A stretch of DNA of 64,000 nt, from positions 186,001 to 250,000 of the forward strand of contig NZ_QWEL01000003.1 of NCBI RefSeq assembly GCF_009935865.1, read 5' to 3'. The DNA comes from Odoribacter sp. Z80 (GTDB taxonomy: Bacteria; Bacteroidota; Bacteroidia; Bacteroidales; Marinifilaceae). Shown piece by piece: positions 18,289 to 26,847 of this stretch (its first letter is position 1; each line of letters starts with the position of its first letter). A model generated the notes under the pieces. It saw nothing but the letters and a program-made list of their open reading frames with translations. It did no database searches and was not told the origin of the DNA. The position numbers and the translations under genes were made by a program.

Positions 18289-21200
18289 ATGATGGGAATA
18301 ACTAAATTTGCCGTAAAATACCCGGTCAGTGTATTAATGATTACCCTCGGAGTATGTCTGTTGGGCCTCATTTCCTATAATAAACTGGGAACGGATCTTT
18401 TTCCTGATTTAAAAAATCCGTCCCTTTACATTGATTTGCAGGCTGGCGAACGTCCGCCTGAAGAAATCGAGAAACAATTCGTACAAAGAATAGAGTCCAT
18501 GGCAGCCCGCCAGGAAGGGGTAAAAAACGTCAGTAGCAGCAGTAAAGCGGGAGGTGCTACCATTACCGTGGAATATGACTGGGACCAGGATATGGATGCG
18601 GCTTTTCTTGACCTTCAGCGCAGTATGTCGCAAATTGCCCAGAATGAGGAAATCACTTCACTGAATGTGAGCCGGTATGATGCGAATGCTACTCCAGTGA
18701 TGGTTATCTCCATGAGTCACAAGGAGATTAAAGATATGAACGAATTGCGCAAAATTGCAGAAAATTATATGCGCAGTGAGTTTGTGCGTTTAGACGGTGT
18801 TGCTGATTTACAACTAAACGGTCAGGAAGAGGCTTATGTGGAAATCAAAACCAATGCCTATATGTTAGAAGCTTTTCACCTGACAGCCGAAACAGTGGCT
18901 GCCAAAATTGAAAGCATGAACCGAAATGTGTCGGGAGGGATCATTGTCCACAACGACATTCAATATACCATAAAAGGGGTTAATCTGATTGAGAATTTAG
19001 AAGATATTGCCAATATCATAGTTGCCTTTAAAACCCCTTCGGACACGGAAGGAGAAACCTCCAATATAAAAGCTCCCGTCTATCTGAAAGACATTGCGAC
19101 TATAGAACTGAAAAATAAAGACCCGAAAAATCTGACCCGCTATAACGGGGAACGTTGTCTGAGTATCAGTATTTATAAGGAGAATAAGTACAATACTGTG
19201 AAAGCGGTGGAAAATATCACGGCAAAACTGGATGAGCTTCGAAAAAGCATGCCGGGTTATGAATTTCATATCATCAGCAACCAAGGAGATTTTATCGGAG
19301 CTTCCATCGGGGAAGTGAAAGATTCTGCCGTAATGGGTATTTTGCTGGCTATGATTATTCTTTATGTCTTTCTGCGCCGCATCAATACAACTCTGATTGT
19401 CAGTATATCCATACCGGTGTCTATCATAACCACCTTCAATCTCATGTATTTTAACGGTCTGACCATTAACATCATGACTTTAGGAGGACTGGCATTAGGA
19501 GCAGGAATGCTGATAGACAATGCCATTGTGGTAATGGAAAACATTTACCGTCATCTGGAAAACGGACTTTCTCCCAAAGAGGCGGCAATAAAAGGTACTT
19601 CCGAAGTCGCAGGAGCCATTACTTCCAGTACACTAACTACCATTGTCGTTTTTCTGCCTATTGTTTATATTCAAGGCGCTGCGGGCGAATTATTCAAAGA
19701 ACAGGCCTGGACGGTTTCTTTTTCCCTGCTTTCTTCCCTGTTTGTAGCTATCTTGCTGATTCCTATGCTGGCATCCCGGTACATTACCCGTCCCAACATC
19801 CAGAAAGAATCCATACAAATCAAAGGATATGGAAATTTTGTCGGAAGATTACTGAAACACCGTTATTTAGTGGTAGCAATATCTGTCATTCTGATTGCAG
19901 GCAGTTATATGCTGGTTCCTTTGTTGGATATGGAATTCATGCCGAAAGCCGAATCCAAAGAATTTTCCACTTTCATCACACTGGAACCGGGCACACGCCT
20001 CCAAAGTACAGACCATGCCGCCGCCACGCTTGAAAATATGATTACTGACCTGGCCGGCAATGAGCTGGAATGGATTTTCACACAGGTAGGTCCTTCCAAC
20101 ACGGAAAGCGAAAGCGGAGGCAAACTGGAGGAAGAAAATCAGGCAGAAATCAAGGTAAAACTGAAAAATGACGCCCGACTCAGCGCAGACTATCTCATCT
20201 CGGCTCTCAACCATCACTACACCTTTCCCGAAGGGATAGAAATTTCCTTTGAGAAAGAACAATCTGCCCTGCAAAGCATATTAGGAACGGAAGGCGCTCC
20301 CGTTGTAATAGAAGTCAAAGGGGAGGAGTTGGAGCTGATAGAAGAACTAAGTACGGAAATAAAAGAAAAACTGTCTTCCGTAGCGGGACTTTATAACATC
20401 CATACTTCCATGGAAAAAGGAGCCCCTGAAGTAAACATCTCCATCGACCGCCTGAAAAGTGGCATCTATGGAGTGGATATAGCCTCTGTAGCCTCTCAGG
20501 TAAAGGACAAACTAAACGGTAAAACAGCCAGTAATTTCAACACAGAAGGAGAACCCATCGACATTGAAATCCGTGTACCGGAAATTTCCTTAGAAGAATT
20601 ACAAAATGTAGAAATCAACCAGGGAGATAAGAAATACCGGTTAGGCGAAATCGCAGATATCTCCGTCACCATGGCTCCGAAAGAAATCAACCGAAACAAC
20701 CAAAACCGTACAGGCAAAGTGACTGCCATGTTGGAAAAGGAGTATACCCTCAGCGGGGTAACACCGGATATTCTGGAGAAATTAGAAGAAATCCAATTCC
20801 CTGCTAAATACTCGGCAAAAATCACAGGGGAAGAAGAAAAGCGGGCAGAATCTTTCAATGGCTTGTCGTTTGCATTGCTTCTTTCCATCGTACTGGTTTA
20901 TATGGTGATGGCTTCGCAATTCGAATCCCTGCGGCATCCGTTCACCATACTGCTGACTATTCCCTTAGCCGGTGTAGGCTGTATTTACGCTTTTCTGCTA
21001 ACAGGGGCATCCCTGAACATGATGGCCTTTATCGGAATCATTATGTTGGCTGGTATTGCCGTAAATAACTCCATTCTATTAGTAGATGCAGCCAATAAAC
21101 TGAAATCAAGCGGATTAAACCTCACGGAAGCCATCAAAGCCGCCGCACAACAGCGCATCCGGCCAATTATGATGACCAGCCTGACCACGATACTGGCCTT

Positions 21201-21348
21201 ATTACCCATGTGCTTTGGTTTCGGAGAAGGAGCCTCCCTGCGTTCTCCGATGGCTTTAGCTGTTATCGGAGGGTTATTTACTTCCACTGTTATGACCCTG
21301 GTAGTCATACCATGTGTCTACTACCTGTTTGACAAAAAAGAAAAGTAA
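18289..21348 (+). CDS. RND efflux transporter, first pump subunit of hybrid operon
   Basis: AcrB/HAE1-like inner-membrane pump of 1019 residues with the usual two-fold repeat: a first helix at about 12-30, a large periplasmic loop, helices 345-500, a second loop and helices 865-1015. The helix-4 motif is GMLIDNAIVVMENI (D410, N411), so the second Asp of the AcrB pair is Asn. The helix-10 position of AcrB Lys940 is also Asn (AVNNSILLVD, N926). These substitutions occur in a known RND subclade. ATG 18292 is an alternative start. It lies 20 nt before the second RND gene and may form a mixed trimer with it, as MdtB and MdtC do. Confidence 0.95.
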   Translation: MMGITKFAVKYPVSVLMITLGVCLLGLISYNKLGTDLFPDLKNPSLYIDLQAGERPPEEIEKQFVQRIESMAARQEGVKNVSSSSKAGGATITVEYDWDQDMDAAFLDLQRSMSQIAQNEEITSLNVSRYDANATPVMVISMSHKEIKDMNELRKIAENYMRSEFVRLDGVADLQLNGQEEAYVEIKTNAYMLEAFHLTAETVAAKIESMNRNVSGGIIVHNDIQYTIKGVNLIENLEDIANIIVAFKTPSDTEGETSNIKAPVYLKDIATIELKNKDPKNLTRYNGERCLSISIYKENKYNTVKAVENITAKLDELRKSMPGYEFHIISNQGDFIGASIGEVKDSAVMGILLAMIILYVFLRRINTTLIVSISIPVSIITTFNLMYFNGLTINIMTLGGLALGAGMLIDNAIVVMENIYRHLENGLSPKEAAIKGTSEVAGAITSSTLTTIVVFLPIVYIQGAAGELFKEQAWTVSFSLLSSLFVAILLIPMLASRYITRPNIQKESIQIKGYGNFVGRLLKHRYLVVAISVILIAGSYMLVPLLDMEFMPKAESKEFSTFITLEPGTRLQSTDHAAATLENMITDLAGNELEWIFTQVGPSNTESESGGKLEEENQAEIKVKLKNDARLSADYLISALNHHYTFPEGIEISFEKEQSALQSILGTEGAPVVIEVKGEELELIEELSTEIKEKLSSVAGLYNIHTSMEKGAPEVNISIDRLKSGIYGVDIASVASQVKDKLNGKTASNFNTEGEPIDIEIRVPEISLEELQNVEINQGDKKYRLGEIADISVTMAPKEINRNNQNRTGKVTAMLEKEYTLSGVTPDILEKLEEIQFPAKYSAKITGEEEKRAESFNGLSFALLLSIVLVYMVMASQFESLRHPFTILLTIPLAGVGCIYAFLLTGASLNMMAFIGIIMLAGIAVNNSILLVDAANKLKSSGLNLTEAIKAAAQQRIRPIMMTSLTTILALLPMCFGFGEGASLRSPMALAVIGGLFTSTVMTLVVIPCVYYLFDKKEK

Positions 21349-21368
21349 GAAAAGGGAATGCATATTCA

Positions 21369-24300
21369 ATGATGATGAAGAAATTGATTAATCGTAAAGT
21401 TCTGATTTCCATGCTATTCATCGGTTTAACCATGATGGGATGGTTCTCGTACAGATATTTACCGATGGAATTATACCCTGACGCAGAGTTTCCGGCCCTC
21501 AATGTAAATATCACTGCCAAAACAGAACTTGATCCGGAATATATTAAGAACCAGGCGGCCATACCGGTAGAAGGAGTTATCAGCGGCATGGAAGGCGTAG
21601 AAGAAATCAATACCCGGATTTCCACCCAGAATGCCCGAATCCTGGTTTCTTTTACCAAAAACACCAACATTAAATATGCTTATCTGAAACTGGAAGAAAA
21701 AATCAAAATTTTAGCCAAGAATCTGCCGGAAGAGTTTACGGTGCAAGTGAATAAAGCAGGGAGCAACATGGCCAGCGACCAGTTTATGACACTTCAGATT
21801 CTGGGAGAAGAAGACATTGATTATGTCCGGAACATTACAGACAGTGACATTGCGCCGGTATTGGAAAGCACGGATGGCGTTGCTTCCGTGGTTGTCCTCG
21901 GCGGCCGGCAAAAAAGCATCGAAATTCTCTTAGACCAGGAGAAATGCAAGGCTTTAAACATTACCAACTCACAAATCAGTTCCCTGATTAGCAAAAACAT
22001 GTCGGAAAAAACTTTTGCCGGCTCTGTCTATCAAAATGTGAAGCGTTATTTTGTCAATGTAACAGCAGAATACCTGCAAACGGAAGACCTGGGAAATATC
22101 GTTGTGGCTTCCGGACCGGTGCTGCTAAAAGACATTGCAGACATTCATTTCGGTATCAAAGAGGAAGAATCCTATTCACGGGTGAACGGGAAGGAAGTCA
22201 TCACTTGCATTATAGCCAAATCTCCGTTAGTGAACATCATAGACTTGTCTAAACGCATCCGGAAAGAAATCGGCCAATTAAATGAAGAATTAGCTTCCAG
22301 GGGAATTTCCATAAAAGTAGATACCGACGTGGCAGAAACCATGAATGAAAATATCAATACCATCATCAATCTGGGTATAACAGGAGCTATCCTGGCGATT
22401 TTTATTCTTTATCTTTTTCTGCGCAATTTCAAAATTGTCACTTTCATTGCCTTTGCTATCCCCATCTCGGTTTTTTCTGCCTTCTATTTCTTTTATTTCT
22501 TCGGGATCAGCATCAATACCCTTACATTGACCGGTATAGCCTTAGCAGTCGGCATGTTATTGGATAATTCGGTTGTCGTCATGGAAAATATATTCCGTCT
22601 CAGGGCCATCGGCATCCCGGCGGAGCAGGCAGCCGTGCAAGGAACCAAAGAGGTGACCAAAGCAATCATTGCCGCCACCGCCACGACCATAACGGTATTT
22701 CTCCCTTTTCTCTTCTCAGATGACTTTTTGTTGAAACTTATCGGCGAGCACATCGGTGTATCTATCATCACCACCCTGATATTATCCTTAGTTGTAGCAT
22801 TACTGCTGATTCCCATGGCAGTGAATCAATTCATGAGAAAACAAGGGGAAAAAGTGAATTTCAGCACCCTCTCTATTCATAGCCGGCCGGTACAGATTTA
22901 CATTGTTCTGTTGAAAATGTGCCTGAGGAAACCGGCAGGGGTCATTTTTTCTGCCATCCTTCTTTTATTGGTGACGGTTGCATTGTCCCTGACAATGACG
23001 ATGAATACGTTGAAAGAGATTGAAACAGATACATTCAATCTCTACCTGACCTTCCCCAACGGAAATACCCTTAACCGTACGGACGAGGTAGTCAGATCTT
23101 ACGAAGAACGCTTAGATGAAATTCCCGAAATCAAACAATACAGCACTAAAATTTATGCCAATGATGCCAGTGTCACTATCAAGCTTCACGAAGATTATGA
23201 GAAAATCGGAAAGAAATCTTTAGATGAACTGAAAAATATAGTGATTTCCCAAACTCAGGGACTACGTATCAGCAATGTCAGTTTTGAAGCCATCGAAAGC
23301 AGTGAAAATTTCCAGGGCGGAGGCGGCAGTGCTCTGATGGGTGGAGGAGATAAATTACTGAGAAAAATGGGAATGGGAAGCCAAAGTGAAAAAATAGTCA
23401 TTAAAGGCCAGGATTTTGAAAAAATGGCTAATCTGGCCGAACTTCTCGAATATCAGGTAAAGGAACTGGACAATGTAAGTTATGCCTATATCAGTTATTC
23501 CCGCGGGAAACCGGAAGCCCGGATTATTTTCGACCAATACCTGATGGGAATTTATGACGTTGCTCCTACCCATGTCGTCAGCGAACTGGTTAATTTCGCC
23601 CCGCAAAATACGACTTCCATCAAATACAAAGCCGGAGAGGAGGAATATGATATTATTATTAAAGATAAAGAATTGTCACTCAAAAAAGAGGAGGAAAATG
23701 AAACTCCCGTCAGAAACCTCGAAGACCTCCGGAATCTCCAGGTGAGTAATGCCCAGAACTCCATTATTGACTTACAGAATTTCAGCAATATCCGTCTGGG
23801 ATGGGGACGAAGTAATATCATACGGGTTAATCAAGACCAGGAGATTACGGTCAATTACCGTTTCAATTCGGATGTCAACGAATCGAAAGATGTGCTGACT
23901 GCTGCCCGGGACGAAATCGACGAATTGGTCCAGCAAACCGACATCCCGACAGGGGTAGCGGTGGAAATCGTCCATGAAGAAGATGAAACCGGCGAGTTCA
24001 CCTTCCTGATTCTGGCAGCTTTTATCCTCATCTATATGATTCTGGCTTCTGTCTTCGAATCTTTGACTGCTCCTGTCGTTCTGATGTTTGCCATACCGCT
24101 GGCAGCCATCGGTTCTTTGCTGGCACTCCTGTTTACGAGCAATTCGTTAATGAATGCCAACGTGCTTATTGGCGTTATCATCCTAATCGGTATTGTCGTC
24201 AACAACAGTATTATTCTGATTGACTATGCTTCCCAATTGCGACGCCAGGGGAACCGTAAACCCCGGGCTCTCCTGATAGCAGGGATTTCGCGTTTGCGAC

Positions 24301-26123
24301 CTATTCTGATTACCGCTATCACCACAATTGTGGCTATGCTTCCGTTAGCCATGGGGAAAGGTGAATTTGTTGCCGGTCTGGGTGCTCCTTTTGCGATAAC
24401 AGTCATCGGTGGCCTGACTATGAGTACTTTGCTGACTTTAGTGATTATTCCCACTTTGTATTCAGGCCTGGAGGATGCCCTGTTGCGTTTAAGAACTCAG
24501 AGGCTGTTTATGAAAATCCTGCAAACTGCCCTTCTGATACTGGCTATTACAGGTATTTATTTCCTCAGTCCTTCTTTAATCACACGTTTAGGATACTTAG
24601 CCGGGGCCGTAATCCTGATTCCTGCTGCCACATGGTTTATGGAAACGAGTTTACGTCAAGCCAACAGCCGCATTATCGCTCCGGAAGAAGAAATTCATAT
24701 CTCCATTCGTAATCTGGTCAAAATATACGGCCGCCCCAACGAATTCCAAAGGGAATGGCTCTCCGGCCAGCGTACACGCGAAAGATTAGGCATTAAAGAA
24801 GAATATCATACGTTAAAGGACTTGCAGCCGCTTGTCTGGTTACTGCCCCTCACCGCATTTATGGTTTACTTCACCTACTCTTACCAGACATTACCTTTCT
24901 GGGCTGTTGTTTTTGCCATTTGCACCTGGTTATTGGTCAATCAGGTTATTTCTGCCGGCAAATCGTATTTTGCCTGGAACAATAAACGGATTGCCTTCCA
25001 GTGTATGCACGCAGCAGCTGTGATGGTATACTACGTTTCTCCGCTGCTTTCATTAATCTGCATTGCCGTAAAATTTTCCGATTCAAAGATTGCGACTTTA
25101 TTGGGTCTGCTCTGGTATATTTCCATTGCTGCACATTATCTGTCCAAACGCATCCATAAATACAACATTAATATCGACCAGATAGAAGGACGTTTCCGGA
25201 ACATTAAAAAAGCCGTTTATCAGGCAACTGCTAAAATCCCGTTTCTGGGCTATAAAAAAGCACCTTTCAAAGCTCTTAACGCAGTGTCTATGGATATTCA
25301 CACGGGTATGTTCGGACTATTAGGCCCCAACGGTGCCGGTAAAACCACCCTCATGCGCATCATCTGCGGTATTTTTGAACAGAGTTACGGAAAAATATTC
25401 ATCAACGGTATTGATACTCAAAAGAAAAGAGAAGAATTACAGGGGTTAATCGGTTATTTACCCCAGGAATTCGGTACTTATGAAAATCTCACCTCCTGGG
25501 AATTTTTAGAATATCAGGCCCTACTGAAAGGCATCTACCAGCCTGATGTCCGGAAACAGCGCATTACGGAAGTGCTGGAAGCCGTACATATGTATGAAAA
25601 CAAAGACAAGAAAATCGGCGGTTTCTCCGGTGGCATGAAACAACGGATCGGAATTGCACAAACCCTGCTCAACCTGCCCCGCATCCTTGTGGTAGACGAA
25701 CCGACAGCAGGCCTTGATCCAAGAGAACGCATCCGTTTCCGTAACCTGCTTGTGGAACTTTCCCGGAACCGGATTGTCATTTTTTCTACCCATATCATCG
25801 AAGACATTGCCAGTTCGTGTAACCAGGTGGGAGTTATTAATAAAGGTTCGCTGAAATACCACGGGACACCTTCGGATATGGTAAATATTGCGCAAAACGT
25901 CACCTGGACATTCGAGATTCCGGCCCGGGAATTTGCAAAACTACCGGCAGACCTTCTGATTGTTCACCACATCCGCAACGGAGAATACATTAAAGTAAGA
26001 TGTTTATCTGAAGTTCAGCCTGTACCGGATGCCGTCCGGACCGCCCCTCTCCTGGAAGATTCTTATTTGTGGCTGCTCCGAAACGTTAAATTAGCCAATC
26101 ACGAACAAATTATCACACAATAA
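21369..26123 (+). CDS. RND transporter fused to an ABC ATPase domain interrupted by a membrane segment
   Basis: A single uninterrupted frame of 1584 residues. Residues 1-1035 are a full RND pump (helix-4 motif GMLLDNSVVVMENI with D399/N400, helix-10 motif GIVVNNSIILID with N945). Two further hydrophobic segments follow (about 1048-1064 and 1074-1090). Residues 1110-1121 (HISIRNLVKIYG) match the first strand and A-loop Tyr of an ABC ATPase. Residues 1122-1297 are inserted, with about four hydrophobic segments (1154-1170, 1176-1192, 1211-1233, 1240-1258). The ATPase resumes at FKALNAVSMDI: Walker A 1319-1327, Q-loop YLPQEF, signature FSGGMKQ (1419-1425), Walker B VVDEP (1441-1445), H1475. All catalytic motifs are intact. 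ATG 21375 is an alternative start. Architecture is read from the sequence; function is inferred. Confidence 0.93.
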   Translation: MMMKKLINRKVLISMLFIGLTMMGWFSYRYLPMELYPDAEFPALNVNITAKTELDPEYIKNQAAIPVEGVISGMEGVEEINTRISTQNARILVSFTKNTNIKYAYLKLEEKIKILAKNLPEEFTVQVNKAGSNMASDQFMTLQILGEEDIDYVRNITDSDIAPVLESTDGVASVVVLGGRQKSIEILLDQEKCKALNITNSQISSLISKNMSEKTFAGSVYQNVKRYFVNVTAEYLQTEDLGNIVVASGPVLLKDIADIHFGIKEEESYSRVNGKEVITCIIAKSPLVNIIDLSKRIRKEIGQLNEELASRGISIKVDTDVAETMNENINTIINLGITGAILAIFILYLFLRNFKIVTFIAFAIPISVFSAFYFFYFFGISINTLTLTGIALAVGMLLDNSVVVMENIFRLRAIGIPAEQAAVQGTKEVTKAIIAATATTITVFLPFLFSDDFLLKLIGEHIGVSIITTLILSLVVALLLIPMAVNQFMRKQGEKVNFSTLSIHSRPVQIYIVLLKMCLRKPAGVIFSAILLLLVTVALSLTMTMNTLKEIETDTFNLYLTFPNGNTLNRTDEVVRSYEERLDEIPEIKQYSTKIYANDASVTIKLHEDYEKIGKKSLDELKNIVISQTQGLRISNVSFEAIESSENFQGGGGSALMGGGDKLLRKMGMGSQSEKIVIKGQDFEKMANLAELLEYQVKELDNVSYAYISYSRGKPEARIIFDQYLMGIYDVAPTHVVSELVNFAPQNTTSIKYKAGEEEYDIIIKDKELSLKKEEENETPVRNLEDLRNLQVSNAQNSIIDLQNFSNIRLGWGRSNIIRVNQDQEITVNYRFNSDVNESKDVLTAARDEIDELVQQTDIPTGVAVEIVHEEDETGEFTFLILAAFILIYMILASVFESLTAPVVLMFAIPLAAIGSLLALLFTSNSLMNANVLIGVIILIGIVVNNSIILIDYASQLRRQGNRKPRALLIAGISRLRPILITAITTIVAMLPLAMGKGEFVAGLGAPFAITVIGGLTMSTLLTLVIIPTLYSGLEDALLRLRTQRLFMKILQTALLILAITGIYFLSPSLITRLGYLAGAVILIPAATWFMETSLRQANSRIIAPEEEIHISIRNLVKIYGRPNEFQREWLSGQRTRERLGIKEEYHTLKDLQPLVWLLPLTAFMVYFTYSYQTLPFWAVVFAICTWLLVNQVISAGKSYFAWNNKRIAFQCMHAAAVMVYYVSPLLSLICIAVKFSDSKIATLLGLLWYISIAAHYLSKRIHKYNINIDQIEGRFRNIKKAVYQATAKIPFLGYKKAPFKALNAVSMDIHTGMFGLLGPNGAGKTTLMRIICGIFEQSYGKIFINGIDTQKKREELQGLIGYLPQEFGTYENLTSWEFLEYQALLKGIYQPDVRKQRITEVLEAVHMYENKDKKIGGFSGGMKQRIGIAQTLLNLPRILVVDEPTAGLDPRERIRFRNLLVELSRNRIVIFSTHIIEDIASSCNQVGVINKGSLKYHGTPSDMVNIAQNVTWTFEIPAREFAKLPADLLIVHHIRNGEYIKVRCLSEVQPVPDAVRTAPLLEDSYLWLLRNVKLANHEQIITQ

Positions 26124-26142
26124 ACCACACCAGTCTGTCATC

Positions 26143-26847
26143 ATGAAATCCTATATCCTTTCACCAATAGCGAAACTGAGCCGGTATAATATCAAAATTA
26201 TCTTCGGGAATAAATTTATTTATTTCGTATTGAGTGCCATCGGTTTCTATATACTGACTGTCGGCATCAGTCTTTTTTCGGACAACGAAATAACCATGGC
26301 CAGCGGATATAACATGTTATTGGTGCCCTCCATCCTATTGGTTTTCTATCCGACCTGTTTCGGTATACAGAACGATCAGGATGCTAAAATTATAGAGATC
26401 ATTTTCGGCATACCGAACTATCGGTATAAAGTATGGCTTTTCCGGCTTATCATAGCCTATGCGATTTGTTTTTTGCTCACCCTGCTGCTGGCAATGCTTA
26501 CCGATTGGATGGTTGTTGAAGTTCCTCCTGTGGAACTCACTTTGCAGGTTATGGTTCCGGCTTTGTTTACCGGCATACTCTGTTTTATGCTCAGTACTTT
26601 TATCCGAAACGGAAACGGAACTGCCGTTATGATTATCATCATCGGTATGCTCCTGTTTGTACTTCACAAAGTCTTAGGCATCAGCAAATGGAATCTTTTC
26701 CTAAACCCTTTTGACGTACCATTAGATAAAAATCCGAGAATTTTCTACAATACGGTTTTCGACAACCGACTGCTGATTCTTTGTGCCACGTTAGTGTGCC
26801 TGTTGACCGGCCTCTATAAAACCCAGAACCGCGAAAAGTTTATATAG
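26143..26847 (+). CDS. ABC-2-type permease, last gene of hybrid operon
   Basis: 234-residue integral membrane protein with about six hydrophobic segments (roughly 27-46, 57-76, 98-121, 133-152, 158-178, 212-226). The N-terminus SPIAKLSRYNIKIIFGNKFIYFVL resembles the entry of ABC-2 permeases. It lies 19 nt after the RND-ATPase fusion, so it probably serves as a second transmembrane partner with the large permease. Its stop overlaps the convergent dnaG end by 8 nt. I do not recognise a narrower family. Confidence 0.8.
   Translation: MKSYILSPIAKLSRYNIKIIFGNKFIYFVLSAIGFYILTVGISLFSDNEITMASGYNMLLVPSILLVFYPTCFGIQNDQDAKIIEIIFGIPNYRYKVWLFRLIIAYAICFLLTLLLAMLTDWMVVEVPPVELTLQVMVPALFTGILCFMLSTFIRNGNGTAVMIIIIGMLLFVLHKVLGISKWNLFLNPFDVPLDKNPRIFYNTVFDNRLLILCATLVCLLTGLYKTQNREKFI

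Noticed and set aside
23552-23821. Long open frames opposite the RND genes
   Set aside because: They are shadows of the RND coding frames: no promoter, no family resemblance, and codon pattern explained by the sense strand. The same holds for antisense frames in dnaG, lepA and topA.
18289-26123. Hybrid operon as a heavy-metal (CusA/CzcA) pump
   Set aside because: No Met-rich or His-rich metal relay is seen in the pumps or adaptor, and no metal regulator is near.
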